Positions 34,559 through 43,334 of a stretch of 64,000 nucleotides of DNA are shown one piece after another. Source of the stretch: a bacterium (GTDB lineage: Bacteria > Desulfobacterota > Desulfocorpusculales > Desulfocorpusculum). The notes under the pieces were generated by a model that was not told the origin of the DNA, ran no database searches, and worked only from the letters and a program-made list of their open reading frames with translations. Position numbers and translations under genes: made by a program. How positions within the stretch are numbered: position 1 is the stretch's first letter; each line of letters starts with the position of its first letter. The DNA lies in contig JBBFLE010000003.1 in the NCBI GenBank assembly GCA_037481695.1, positions 248,001-312,000 on the forward strand. The letters are read 5' to 3'.

Positions 34559-35947
34559 TCAATTCCCAGTCATCCTCTTTATGTCCAGGAGGTTCTCCAG
34601 TTCCTCCCGGGGGAGTATCTGTTTTTGAGCCGCCAGTTCCCTGATGGTCTTACCTGTGGCCAAGGCCTCTTGGGCCAAGGCAGCGGCTGCATCGTACCCT
34701 ATGACCCGCGCCAGGGGCGTGACCAAAGCCATGCTGGACTCCACGAAGGAAAGGGCCCTCTTTTCGTTGGCTCTTATGCCCTCCACGCATTTCTGAGCCA
34801 GCACCAGGCAACCGCCTGTCAGAATCCGGATGGACTCCAGGAGCCTGTCAGCCATGATGGGCATCATGGTGTTGAGTTCCAAGGAGCCGTGCTGTGCCCC
34901 TATGCACACAGTAAGGTCGTTTCCCATGACCGCCGCGGCCACCATCATCACGCACTCGGGGATCACGGGATTGACCTTGCCCGGCATTATGGAACTTCCA
35001 GGCTGAAGCTCTGGAAGCATTATCTCACCCAGGCCGCCATGGGGGCCGGAGTTCATCAGCCGCAGGTCATTGGCTATTTTCATGAGGCTTGTGGCCAGGG
35101 TCTTGAGCGCTCCGCTGGCCTCCACCAAAGCATCTTTGCTTCCCAAGGCCTCGAACAGATCAGGGGCCTGCACAAAGGGTCGGCCGCTCAGCTCCCTTAT
35201 GTAAGAAATGGCCAGCCTGGCAAAGCCTTGGGGCGCATTGAGTCCTGTGCCCACGGCCGTGCCGCCCAAGGCCAGTTCCAGGAGCGATGGCAGGGTGGAC
35301 CTGATGCGGGCCACCGAGTGGGCCATCTGCGAGGCATAGGCCTTGAACTCCTGGCCCAGACGCACAGGAAGAGCGTCTTGCAGATGAGTGCGGCCCAGCT
35401 TCAATACACCGTCCAGCTCAGAGCCCTTTTGCTCCAAGGCCTGCTGCAGCCTTCCCACAGCCGGCAGCAGCCCCTCTTCCAGGGCCTGCACGGCTGCCAC
35501 ATGGATGGCTGTGGGTATAACGTCGTTGCTGGATTGGCTCATGTTCACGTGATCATTGGGATGCACCAGGGACTTGTCCCCACGCTTTCCTCCCAGGATC
35601 TCCGCTGCCCTGTTGGCGATCACCTCGTTGGCATTCATGTTGGTGGATGTACCCGAGCCTGTCTGAAACACATCCACCACAAACTCCCCATCCAGCCTTC
35701 CATCCATCACCTCTGAAGCCGCTTGCATCACCCCATGGGCCACTACAGAATCCAACAGACCCAGCTCCATGTTGGCCCGGGCACAAGCCAGCTTTACAAG
35801 CCCTAGGGCCCTTATGAGCTCCCGGGGCATGCGTCTTTGGCTCACGGAAAAGTTTTCCAGGGCCCTCTGGGTCTGGGCTCCCCAGTATGCCCAGGCCGGC
35901 ACCCTTACCTCCCCCATGGAGTCCCTTTCCATTCTGTATCCCTGCAT
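34559..35947 (-). CDS. fumC: Class II fumarate hydratase
   Basis: The 462-residue oxygen-stable fumarase interconverts fumarate and malate. The superfamily signature GSSIMPGKVNP is present, as are TGSGTSTNMNANEV, the HPNDHVNMSQSSND substrate loop and LGRTHLQDALPVRLGQ. The length is normal. The ATG at 35947 has GAGGGAG upstream; a second in-frame ATG at 35932 is possible. The gene is about 14 kb from sdhAB-mdh, with which it would share the C4-acid pathway. It begins 39 bases after the RlmJ-like gene on the same strand, so it is probably read from a longer transcript. Confidence 0.96.
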   Translation of the reverse strand: MQGYRMERDSMGEVRVPAWAYWGAQTQRALENFSVSQRRMPRELIRALGLVKLACARANMELGLLDSVVAHGVMQAASEVMDGRLDGEFVVDVFQTGSGTSTNMNANEVIANRAAEILGGKRGDKSLVHPNDHVNMSQSSNDVIPTAIHVAAVQALEEGLLPAVGRLQQALEQKGSELDGVLKLGRTHLQDALPVRLGQEFKAYASQMAHSVARIRSTLPSLLELALGGTAVGTGLNAPQGFARLAISYIRELSGRPFVQAPDLFEALGSKDALVEASGALKTLATSLMKIANDLRLMNSGPHGGLGEIMLPELQPGSSIMPGKVNPVIPECVMMVAAAVMGNDLTVCIGAQHGSLELNTMMPIMADRLLESIRILTGGCLVLAQKCVEGIRANEKRALSFVESSMALVTPLARVIGYDAAAALAQEALATGKTIRELAAQKQILPREELENLLDIKRMTGN

Positions 35948-35986
35948 CCTGTCTCCCTCGGAATTCTGTTCTGGTTCTTCAGGCAG

Positions 35987-36811
35987 TCATGAAGGCCCTT
36001 CCTTCATTCCTTTTTTCCACCTGAACATGGCCCCGAGCCTCTCTGCCAGGAGCTCAAGTTGGGGGAAGAGATCTTCCTGGACAAGGTCTGCCCTTCCCCC
36101 CAACATCACCCCACAGCCGGCCATGGAAGACCCTTTACGTTTCTCCCAGATGATCTCCAAAGCCTGATGACCCCTTGCCAGATCAAAGCTTGGTTCCTGC
36201 TCTGAGCTAAGGGGGTACCAGATCAAGAAAGCCCTGCACCTTCTCTCCAGCAAAGCCGGGAGCCTGGAGCACTCCAGCTTGTCTTTTTCTGCATCCGGAT
36301 AAAAGGGCGGATCCACCAAGACCAAGTCCCATGTCTCTGTTGAGCGCACTGCTTGGAAGCCGTCTTCAGGCAAGAAAACTATGGGACTTTTTGGGCTACC
36401 TGATGCCCCCAGACAGCAGAAATATTTCTTTACCTCTGGGGAAACATCATACAGGTGCATCTGGAACTCTATGCCCAGACTCTGGAGGTGCAGGGCCACC
36501 AAAAGCCATGAGCCCAAATAAACCCCACCCGAGCCTCCGGGTGGACTCGCCAATTGGAAATAGGGATGGGTGCTCAGGGCGAGGGGAATGGGGGCCAATC
36601 TGCCTATTCCTTGCCTCCAGCCTCCTTCTTTGCCCAGCACCTGCAAGCCCTTGCCACAGTGGGTCTCCAGGTAACGAAAAGGCCCCTCCTGGGGGTTCCT
36701 TTGGAGCAAAAGCCCATCCAAAACCGTGAGCAACAAGAAGTGTTTCCAGACGTCCCCCTTGTTGCCTGCCCTGGGCCCATGTTCATAAGAACAGGCGCAA
36801 GACCCTCTCAC
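35987..36811 (-). CDS. RlmJ-like 23S rRNA adenine methyltransferase, divergent
   Basis: The 274-residue protein aligns by eye with E. coli RlmJ, which N6-methylates A2030 of 23S rRNA. YEHGPRAGNKGDVWKH matches the N-terminal YRHxFHAGNxADVxKH, YLETHCGKG matches the SAM loop, PEDGFQAV matches ADGFQ, LVLVDPPF matches the catalytic DPPY, and FLIWYPL matches the next strand. The catalytic motif ends in Phe instead of Tyr, and the later NPPW motif is missing, so target or activity may differ. It starts with GTG at 36811, seven bases after phoA. The ribosome site is weak, which suggests coupling to phoA translation. Confidence 0.72.
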   Translation of the reverse strand: MRGSCACSYEHGPRAGNKGDVWKHFLLLTVLDGLLLQRNPQEGPFRYLETHCGKGLQVLGKEGGWRQGIGRLAPIPLALSTHPYFQLASPPGGSGGVYLGSWLLVALHLQSLGIEFQMHLYDVSPEVKKYFCCLGASGSPKSPIVFLPEDGFQAVRSTETWDLVLVDPPFYPDAEKDKLECSRLPALLERRCRAFLIWYPLSSEQEPSFDLARGHQALEIIWEKRKGSSMAGCGVMLGGRADLVQEDLFPQLELLAERLGAMFRWKKGMKEGPS

Positions 36812-36818
36812 CGCTTCT

Positions 36819-38354
36819 TCACTTCATGGAAGGCAGCTCTCCACCCCAGGCCTTGGCCAGGATCTTGGCCACCTCAGTGTTATCCAACAGCCCCCTGAAC
36901 TTCTCAGCCATGGGCCCTTGGGCCATGATCATCACTGGGGTATGGGTGTGTGTCCCCACGGCCCAGGCAGTTCCAAGCTCCCGACCCAGGATCCTGCCCA
37001 GGAGGGCCACGGGGTTCATGGAGCCGTAAACATAGAATTCCGTGAACTCCCTGGGAGCCGGGTATCCGAGGGAGGGCTCCTTTGCCAAAACCATTTGGGC
37101 CTGCTCTTCTGAGATCACGAAGCCTGAGTGCTGCTCCAGTTCTTTTTTCAGCAAGGCAGGATCCCCCTTGCTGTCCAAGACCATTTTAAAAAGAGACTTG
37201 TTCTGGCGGGCCATGCGCTCAAAGATGGCTTTATCATTGAAGTTATACTTGGATTTCCATGTCTCTCCACTGGCCAGTTTCACCGGAGCTGGCGGATTGA
37301 AGCTATGGTAAGCAATGGCAGGCCCCCCTGTGTCGTGGTCGGCCGTCAAGATCACCAGTGTTTCGGGATGGGTCTTGGTAAACTCCAAGATCACCCCCAA
37401 GGCCTCATCCATTTCCATCATTTCGTGAAGCAGGCTAGCCACATCATTGGAGTGGGCCGCCCAGTCTATCTGCCCTGCCTCAACCATCAGGAAAAAACCC
37501 TGGGGGTTTCTGGAAAGCACTTCTAAACTCTTGAGGGTCATTTCCCCAAGTCTGGGGATACCCTTTACGCTTTGAGGCTGCCTGTCTATGGCCAGGGGAA
37601 AGGCCGCGGCACCGAAAAGGCCCAGTATCTTGGGGTTGGCTGCAGGATCCAGTCTTTGCAATTCCTGGGCATTGGCCACAATGGCATATCCCCCTTGCCT
37701 GGCCTGCTCCACCAGATCTTTCTCATCTTCCCTCTTGGAGGCCCCCCAGCCTGCCTCCTTGGGCGTGGAGCTTAGGGCCTGGTGCTCTTCCACCCTGGTG
37801 CCCTTGGGAATAAAAAACTGGGCACCGCTGGACAGGGCCACATCCACCTTACCCTCCTCCACCAGCTGGAGTGCGATCTGAGCTTCCATGTCTCTGTGGA
37901 GCACCTGTGCGTAAAAACCAGCAGGAGTGGCATGGGTTATCCTGGTGTTGCTGATGAGGCCCGTGGACTTACCTCTTTGCCGGGCCACATCCAAGATGCT
38001 CTTCAAAGGCCTTCCTTCGTGGTCCTTGCCTATCATTCCGTCGCGAGTCTTGACCCCGCAGGCCAAGGCCGTGGCTGCCGATGCCGAATCCGTCACCACG
38101 GTCCCGTACTGGTTGGTCAGGCAATAACCTGTGTTTCCTGATGCCATGAGCCGCTCCAGATTTAGCCTGTTTTCCTCGCCCTTCATGAATCGGTTATAGT
38201 AAACAAGAAGCCCCACGGCCTCGGGCCCCATGCCATCTCCAATAAACAGGATCACGTTCTTGGGGGCAGAAGAGGCCTGAAGAAGTGCTGGCCATGTCAA
38301 AATAGCAGCCAAGATGGCCAGGAATACTCGCAAGGTTTTCTCAATGCCTTTCAT
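36819..38354 (-). CDS. phoA: Alkaline phosphatase
   Basis: The 511-residue exported phosphomonoesterase has a signal peptide (FLAILAAILTWPALLQASSA). Metal site and nucleophile motifs include NVILFIGDGMGPEAV, VTDSASAATALACGVKT with the phosphoserine, EAGQIDWAAHSND, ILTADHDTGG and the C-terminal VGTHTHTPVMI histidine. It releases phosphate from organic esters in the periplasm using zinc and magnesium. It belongs to the larger, H/GTHT-type group, not the compact E. coli form. The gene starts three bases after the DUF488 gene. No Pho box could be placed, since the promoter must lie further upstream. Confidence 0.93.
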   Translation of the reverse strand: MKGIEKTLRVFLAILAAILTWPALLQASSAPKNVILFIGDGMGPEAVGLLVYYNRFMKGEENRLNLERLMASGNTGYCLTNQYGTVVTDSASAATALACGVKTRDGMIGKDHEGRPLKSILDVARQRGKSTGLISNTRITHATPAGFYAQVLHRDMEAQIALQLVEEGKVDVALSSGAQFFIPKGTRVEEHQALSSTPKEAGWGASKREDEKDLVEQARQGGYAIVANAQELQRLDPAANPKILGLFGAAAFPLAIDRQPQSVKGIPRLGEMTLKSLEVLSRNPQGFFLMVEAGQIDWAAHSNDVASLLHEMMEMDEALGVILEFTKTHPETLVILTADHDTGGPAIAYHSFNPPAPVKLASGETWKSKYNFNDKAIFERMARQNKSLFKMVLDSKGDPALLKKELEQHSGFVISEEQAQMVLAKEPSLGYPAPREFTEFYVYGSMNPVALLGRILGRELGTAWAVGTHTHTPVMIMAQGPMAEKFRGLLDNTEVAKILAKAWGGELPSMK

Positions 38355-38357
38355 GAC

Positions 38358-39026
38358 TCAGTTCTCCTCCATCTGTTCTGCCGCAGCCCCTGGAAGGCCT
38401 GCTGGCCCTGTAAAAAGACCTTGGGTGTTTTCTGCTCCCGTGTCTTCTTGTATTGGCCAAGCCGTGGGAGATCTATCATAAACCAGCACCTCTCCCTCCA
38501 CCCTGGCCAGGGGTGAGATTCTGTGGATCAAGGGGTTGGCTTTGGAGCGAATGTGTTTCACCATCACCCCGCGGGCTGTCAAATAATCTGCCAGAAGCCC
38601 CCTGTGGCAGTGAAAAGGATCTATTTCTGCACACATGACCGCAGTGCAGACATGGGCAGCATCCTCTTCCAGACATGAAACAGCCTTTCGAAACTCCTCG
38701 CCAGCCATATGGTCAGCATAACCCCTCATACCCGGATTCCTGAGGGAGATATTTCGCGAACCCTCTCGGGGCTCCCGGAATCCCCCCAGGGCCCTTCCCT
38801 CCCAACGGTACACTATCCCGGCCTCGGCCAGAGACACTTCCAGATGTTCCCTTGAAAAATGAGGACTCTTCCTGGAAGCCGGATAGGCCCTCACATCCAC
38901 CACCTTGCGGATTCCGTGGAAACGAAGCAGCTCCAAGAAGGATTCCCAGCTTCTCTTCCCATGCCCTATGGTGAAGATTTCCTTGGGTGGCCGCCCTTGG
39001 GAACAATGGGCTCGGTCTTCTTCCAT
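38358..39026 (-). CDS. DUF488 family protein
   Basis: The 222-residue cytoplasmic protein has IFTIGHGKRSWESFLELL, KVVDVRAYPASRKSPHFSRE and CAEIDPFHCHRGLLADYL, which define DUF488. The family function is uncertain; the conserved Cys-His cluster near residues 135-145 suggests a metal or redox site. It starts at the ATG overlapping the DsbA-like stop as TGATG, so translation is coupled. It ends three bases before phoA. Confidence 0.85.
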   Translation of the reverse strand: MEEDRAHCSQGRPPKEIFTIGHGKRSWESFLELLRFHGIRKVVDVRAYPASRKSPHFSREHLEVSLAEAGIVYRWEGRALGGFREPREGSRNISLRNPGMRGYADHMAGEEFRKAVSCLEEDAAHVCTAVMCAEIDPFHCHRGLLADYLTARGVMVKHIRSKANPLIHRISPLARVEGEVLVYDRSPTAWPIQEDTGAENTQGLFTGPAGLPGAAAEQMEEN

Positions 39027-39622
39027 CACCTGGGCCTCTTCAGTTCGTAGAAATACTCATGACAGGCCAGGCCCGCCACATGATCCCAGAGTTCTCCAGC
39101 TTGTTCCCCTCTGGGCACCTTAGAAATCACAGGACCATAATATGGTGTCATGGAAGGCCCGAAAAAAATCGTTGGAACTCCGAAAGCCCCTGTGGTGCAA
39201 AGCTCTGCATAGAGCCCCCAGAGCTCTTGGTCCAGGTCCCTGTCCTGCAAAGCCTCTAGAGCCCACTTCTGGGGCAGACCCACTTTACCCAAGACCTCAA
39301 CCAATACCCCTTCCTCTTGAGGATCTTCCCCCCTCTCATGTATGGCTTCCCCCAGGGCAAAGTAAAGCTCCTCCAGCTTCAAATTCCCCCCACGACCTCG
39401 GGTCATGTGCATCAGCCTCATGGCAGCTCGGTTGCTCCTGAATCTGCTCATCATGGGGTGATCTGGCCGCTCCCGGTTTAGGTATTCCAATGAAAGAAGA
39501 GCCCACTCAACTCCCAGGGACCTGACCCCCCGAACCTCTTTTAGCCACTGGGCCACCCTCCAGCTCCAGGGACACAGAGGATCAACGGCCACCTTGACCC
39601 ATGTTGCATCAGCCTTCACCAT
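39026..39622 (-). CDS. DsbA-like thioredoxin-fold protein
   Basis: The 198-residue protein lacks a signal peptide. The active-site region DPLCPWSWRVAQWL holds a single cysteine followed by Pro-Trp-Ser, where DsbA has CPHC, so only the first catalytic cysteine is kept. The cis-proline loop GVPTIFF is present. This pattern is shared with cytoplasmic DsbA/FrnE and 2-hydroxychromene-2-carboxylate isomerase relatives, so disulfide isomerase or glutathione-dependent activity are both possible. The ATG at 39622 lies after GGAGGTGAGAAGG. It follows the acyl-CoA dehydrogenase by 57 bases and is coupled to the DUF488 gene. Confidence 0.75.
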   Translation of the reverse strand: MVKADATWVKVAVDPLCPWSWRVAQWLKEVRGVRSLGVEWALLSLEYLNRERPDHPMMSRFRSNRAAMRLMHMTRGRGGNLKLEELYFALGEAIHERGEDPQEEGVLVEVLGKVGLPQKWALEALQDRDLDQELWGLYAELCTTGAFGVPTIFFGPSMTPYYGPVISKVPRGEQAGELWDHVAGLACHEYFYELKRPR

Positions 39623-39679
39623 CTGCCTTCTCACCTCCAATTGGCTCTAGAAGGCCCCAGTGCTGAGACCCCATAAAGC

Positions 39680-40822
39680 TCACAAGCCCATCACCCTTGC
39701 AGCGATCGTCTTCATTATCTCATTGGTTCCGGCAAAAATAGACATGACCCTGGCATCCCTCCAGGCCCTTGCAATGGGATATTCCTCACAATAACCGTAA
39801 CCTCCGAAGAGCTGAAGGCATCCATCGGCCACCCTCATGACCATATCCGTTGTCCAGTACTTGGCCATGGAGACCTCCAGAACCACGTTTCGGCCTTCCA
39901 TATGATCCGCTATGAGCTTGTCCAGAAATGTGCGCCCCAGCTTTATCTCAGTGGCCATCTCCACCAGCTTGAATTGATTGTGCTGGAACTTGGATATGGG
40001 CCTTCCAAAGGCATGGCGTTGCTGGCAATACTGGATGGTCAGGGGCAGTATGTGCTCGGCCAGGGCTACTGCGCCTATGGCCACCATGAGCCTCTCCTGC
40101 TGGAGTTTTTCCATGAGCATCTTGAAACCCTGGCCCTTTTCCCCCAGCCGCTGGGACTTGTGAATCCGGCAATCGTTGAAGAACAGCTCGGCCGTGTCCT
40201 GACTGTGCCAGCCTATCTTTTTTATCTTCTTGCCTTTTTCAAAACCAGGGGTACCCTCTTCCACCACATACAGGTCAATGCTCTTGTGGGGCTCCTCCAC
40301 CTTTGGATCCCTGGCTGCCAGGACCAGAAGCCCGCAGTTAAGCCCGTTGCTTATGAAGGTCTTCTGGCCGTTTATGATCACCCATTCCCCGTCCTCCACG
40401 GCAGTGGTTCGTATGGAAGCCAGGTCGCTTCCTGTGTTGGGCTCGGTCATGGCCACGGCGGTTATGATTTCACCGGTGACACACCCTGGCAGATATTTGC
40501 GTTTTATCTCTTCCGAACCGTATGAATAGATATAGGGAACCACTATGTCGCTGTGAAGCGGGGCAGCCAATCCGGAGAAATTGGCTTTGGGAAGCTCTTC
40601 GGCCACTATGACCGAGTAGAGAAAATCGGCACCCATGCCCCCATACTCTTCTGGAACCCACATGCAAAGGAAGCCCTGGTCGCCCATCTTTCTCCAGACA
40701 GACCTTGGCACTATGCCGGCTTCCTCCCACTCCTCCACATGGGGGACCACCTCCCGCTGTAGAAACTTCCTGAAAGCTTCTCTGAAGATGCGATGCTCCT
40801 CGGTGTATTTTAGAATCTCCAT
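39680..40822 (-). CDS. Acyl-CoA dehydrogenase
   Basis: The 380-residue FAD enzyme is of standard length. Family signatures are AVAMTEPNTGSDLASI, FISNGLNCGLLVLAA, RHAFGRPISKFQHNQF and QLFGGYGYCEEYPIARAWRDARVMSIFAGTNEIMK. The catalytic glutamate in the last block (YGYCEEYP) is at the usual position. It oxidises an acyl-CoA to the enoyl-CoA and passes electrons to ETF. Substrate chain length is not evident. The ATG at 40822 follows GAGAGGTGCAG, while upstream in-frame starts would overlap the SDR gene. It is transcribed with the SDR gene. Confidence 0.95.
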   Translation of the reverse strand: MEILKYTEEHRIFREAFRKFLQREVVPHVEEWEEAGIVPRSVWRKMGDQGFLCMWVPEEYGGMGADFLYSVIVAEELPKANFSGLAAPLHSDIVVPYIYSYGSEEIKRKYLPGCVTGEIITAVAMTEPNTGSDLASIRTTAVEDGEWVIINGQKTFISNGLNCGLLVLAARDPKVEEPHKSIDLYVVEEGTPGFEKGKKIKKIGWHSQDTAELFFNDCRIHKSQRLGEKGQGFKMLMEKLQQERLMVAIGAVALAEHILPLTIQYCQQRHAFGRPISKFQHNQFKLVEMATEIKLGRTFLDKLIADHMEGRNVVLEVSMAKYWTTDMVMRVADGCLQLFGGYGYCEEYPIARAWRDARVMSIFAGTNEIMKTIAARVMGL

Positions 40823-40962
40823 CTGCACCTCTCCCGCTTCAGATTTTCGCCGTGCATGAACACCCAGCCCCTGGATGCAGACTCCTTTCTGGGCCCAGCC
40901 CCCCACAGAAGCTCCCAGAGGGAGCTTGTTGTTCTCAGTTCCTTTGCCTGGCCCGCATGACT

Positions 40963-41919
40963 TCAAGAATCGGATGTTGGGGACTGGGCTCCCCCTGCCC
41001 GGGCCAGGGCCCTTATCATGGGCTCCATGGCAGAGGCTGCATTGGGATACTCCCTGGCCCCTTCCATGCTATTTATCTGCTCCCAGGCGGCCTCCACTTC
41101 CTCAGGAGTGGGAATTCTTTTTCCATCTCCAACCAGCGCACCTGCTCCGGTCAGGATGGCCACCCGGCTAAAATAGCCTGCACCAGCGCTGTAGATTTTG
41201 CCGCTCTCCTTGCACCTCTCGGAACACAGAAAAACAACCAGCGGCGTCACCAGCTCTGGTTGGAGTCTGGCAAACAAATCTGCGGGCAGCACGTCTTGTG
41301 TTAGCCTGGTTGCAGCCATGGGGGCAATGCTGTTGACAAGCACATTGTACTTCGCTCCCTCCAGCTTCAGGGCATTCATGAACCCAACCAGCCCGAGTTT
41401 GGCAGCCGCATAGTTGCTCTGGCCGAAGTTGCCGTAAAGCCCTGCGGCTGATGTTGTCAAGACTATGCGCCCATAGCCTTGCTCTCGCATTTGGGAGAAG
41501 GCTGGACGGGTGACATTGTAGGCCCCGTTTAGATGCACCTCCATGACAGCATTCCAGCCCTCGGGCTCCATGTTCAAGAGGGTTTTATCCCTTAGGATCC
41601 CAGCATTGTTGATGAGAATGTCCACCCTTCCAAAGGCTGCCAGGGCGCTCTCCACAATGGATCTACCTCCCTGAGAGGTTGCCACCGAATTGTAATCGGC
41701 TACTGCCTCTCCTCCCAAGGCCCTTATCTCATCTACCACCTTGTCAGCCGCCAGGTTGGAGCCAGGACCGGTCCCATCCCTGGATCCACCCAGATCGTTC
41801 ACCACTACCCTGGCACCCCTTCGAGCCAGCTCCAAGGCATACGCCCTTCCAAGCCCTGCCCCGGCTCCTGTCACCACAGCCACCCTGCCATGAAAGGTTA
41901 TCAGTTCAGATCTGGACAA
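40963..41919 (-). CDS. Short-chain dehydrogenase, MFE-2 type 3-hydroxyacyl-CoA dehydrogenase
   Basis: The 318-residue SDR has the cofactor motif VVTGAGAGLGRAYALELARRG, NDLGGSRDGTG, NNAG and the catalytic tetrad with Ser in LTTSAAGLYG and YAAAKLG. The match to RVAVVTGAGxGLGRxYAL-VVVNDLGG is characteristic of the dehydrogenase domain of MFE-2/peroxisomal multifunctional enzyme and steroid dehydrogenases. Its partnership with the acyl-CoA dehydrogenase suggests beta-oxidation-like metabolism. The start is TTG at 41919 behind GGGGGGAG; no ATG lies before the Rossmann motif. The C-terminal tail (about residues 255-318) extends past the SDR fold. Confidence 0.88.
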   Translation of the reverse strand: MSRSELITFHGRVAVVTGAGAGLGRAYALELARRGARVVVNDLGGSRDGTGPGSNLAADKVVDEIRALGGEAVADYNSVATSQGGRSIVESALAAFGRVDILINNAGILRDKTLLNMEPEGWNAVMEVHLNGAYNVTRPAFSQMREQGYGRIVLTTSAAGLYGNFGQSNYAAAKLGLVGFMNALKLEGAKYNVLVNSIAPMAATRLTQDVLPADLFARLQPELVTPLVVFLCSERCKESGKIYSAGAGYFSRVAILTGAGALVGDGKRIPTPEEVEAAWEQINSMEGAREYPNAASAMEPMIRALARAGGAQSPTSDS

Positions 41920-42036
41920 TGGCTCCCCCCACTCTTTTTAAGTTCAGACTCCCAGGTGATCTGTTTCTCCAACTTGTTCACTCTGGGCAAATTTCCTTTT
42001 TGCCAACTCATCAAAAAAAGCAGCCCCAAACTCTCC

Positions 42037-43152
42037 TCACTTGGGAACAGAGGCTTGGCTTTTGGCCCGAAGCCGCTCGATGGCCAAGCGGACGCTCTTG
42101 CCCAACCTTTCGATGGCCTGAGCCAGATCCCCTATCTCATCCCTGCGTTGCCTTCCTGGAATTTCACCCCCGAATTTTCCCAAGCTCATCTGCTCTGCCA
42201 CCACGGTCAGGCCGCGGATGGGTCCGGCCAGCCTCTGGGAAAAAAGATAGGCAATCAAGATCACCAGGATGACCGTCACCCCTAGCATTATCAAAGCTCT
42301 TTGGTTCGCCTCCCTTACGGGGGCGTAAGCTTCCTGGCGATCCTGCTGGGTGACCAGTGTCCAGCCATGGGAGGTCTTCTGCACCACGGCCAAAAACTCT
42401 TTGTCCCCCTGATTGAAACTCACCGTCTTCTTGCCCTGATTGGGTCTGGCTGCAAAGGCCGGGTGTCCACTTAGATCCTTTCGGGACTTGGTCATTTCCT
42501 CATCAGGGTGGGCAATCACGAATCCGCCTTCATCCAGAAGAAAGGCAAAGCCGGTTTTCCCGATACGTAAGTTGGCTATTTGATCTGTAAGATCTGTCAG
42601 ATGCATGGCCATGGCAATGACACCCTGGATCTTCTGTTGGGATCCTGGCCCGGCCGCAAGAATCGGAGCTGCTATTATGAGGGCAGGCTTGCCAGTAGTC
42701 CTGCCGATGAGAACTTGAGTGGTCATGGGAGCTCCGCTGACCACATCTTTTACATATTTTCGGTCCCTGTAGTCTAGAAGCTTGCCGTCATCGCTCCTGC
42801 CTACGTTCATGCCCTCCAGGTCCGTGGTGAAGACCAGATAGCTCCATTTGTACTCGTTCAAGATGGTCTTTAGGACAGGATCCTGCCTTTCCCTTTTCAT
42901 TGACCTTATCTCTTCCAGGGCTCCGTTTTGGTAAAGGGCTTTCACATGCATGCCCACCCAGTCATCCACACGGGCGGCCAGCTTGTCCGAAGCCGCAACC
43001 AGGCGCTCTTCTATGACCCGGGAGAGGTCTTCCACCGAGTAACGGTAACTTACATACCAGATGGCCCCTAGAGGCACGAGGGCCACTATCAGCATGGCCA
43101 ACAAGATCTTATGAAAGATTCTCCATCGTAACCCTTTACTTTTCTCTCCCAT
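42037..43152 (-). CDS. dCACHE-HAMP membrane receptor without output domain
   Basis: The 371-residue protein has an N-terminal transmembrane helix (ILLAMLIVALVPLGAIWYV), a periplasmic dCACHE sensor of about 240 residues (YVKDVVSGAPMTTQVLIGRTTG, GKTGFAFLLDEGGFVIAHP), a second helix (LIMLGVTVILVILIAYLFS) and a HAMP domain (LAGPIRGLTVVAEQMSLGKF). It ends about 20 residues after HAMP, with no methyl-accepting, kinase, GGDEF or phosphatase domain. It presumably signals through a separate partner. AGGAGGAAACAC precedes the ATG. It is the last gene of the PATAN/roadblock cassette, 182 bases after the preceding gene. Confidence 0.85.
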   Translation of the reverse strand: MGEKSKGLRWRIFHKILLAMLIVALVPLGAIWYVSYRYSVEDLSRVIEERLVAASDKLAARVDDWVGMHVKALYQNGALEEIRSMKRERQDPVLKTILNEYKWSYLVFTTDLEGMNVGRSDDGKLLDYRDRKYVKDVVSGAPMTTQVLIGRTTGKPALIIAAPILAAGPGSQQKIQGVIAMAMHLTDLTDQIANLRIGKTGFAFLLDEGGFVIAHPDEEMTKSRKDLSGHPAFAARPNQGKKTVSFNQGDKEFLAVVQKTSHGWTLVTQQDRQEAYAPVREANQRALIMLGVTVILVILIAYLFSQRLAGPIRGLTVVAEQMSLGKFGGEIPGRQRRDEIGDLAQAIERLGKSVRLAIERLRAKSQASVPK

Positions 43153-43334
43153 GTGTTTCCTCCTGAGCCCATAGGTGTTTATTGGATGAGAGCTGCCTGG
43201 AATCCGTCAAGAACTGGCCTGCTTCGCACAACTCCCTGTGTCTTGCATCCAAAAGACCTTCCCAAGCGGGATTCCTAGATTTTCTTAGGGTGAGACATAT
43301 GCCGATCATCGGACTTTTTGGAAGCAAAATCCCA

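Noticed and set aside
34625-35716. Plus-strand reading frame of about 363 codons
   Set aside because: It is antisense to fumC, rich in His and Gln as expected from reversed GC-rich codons.
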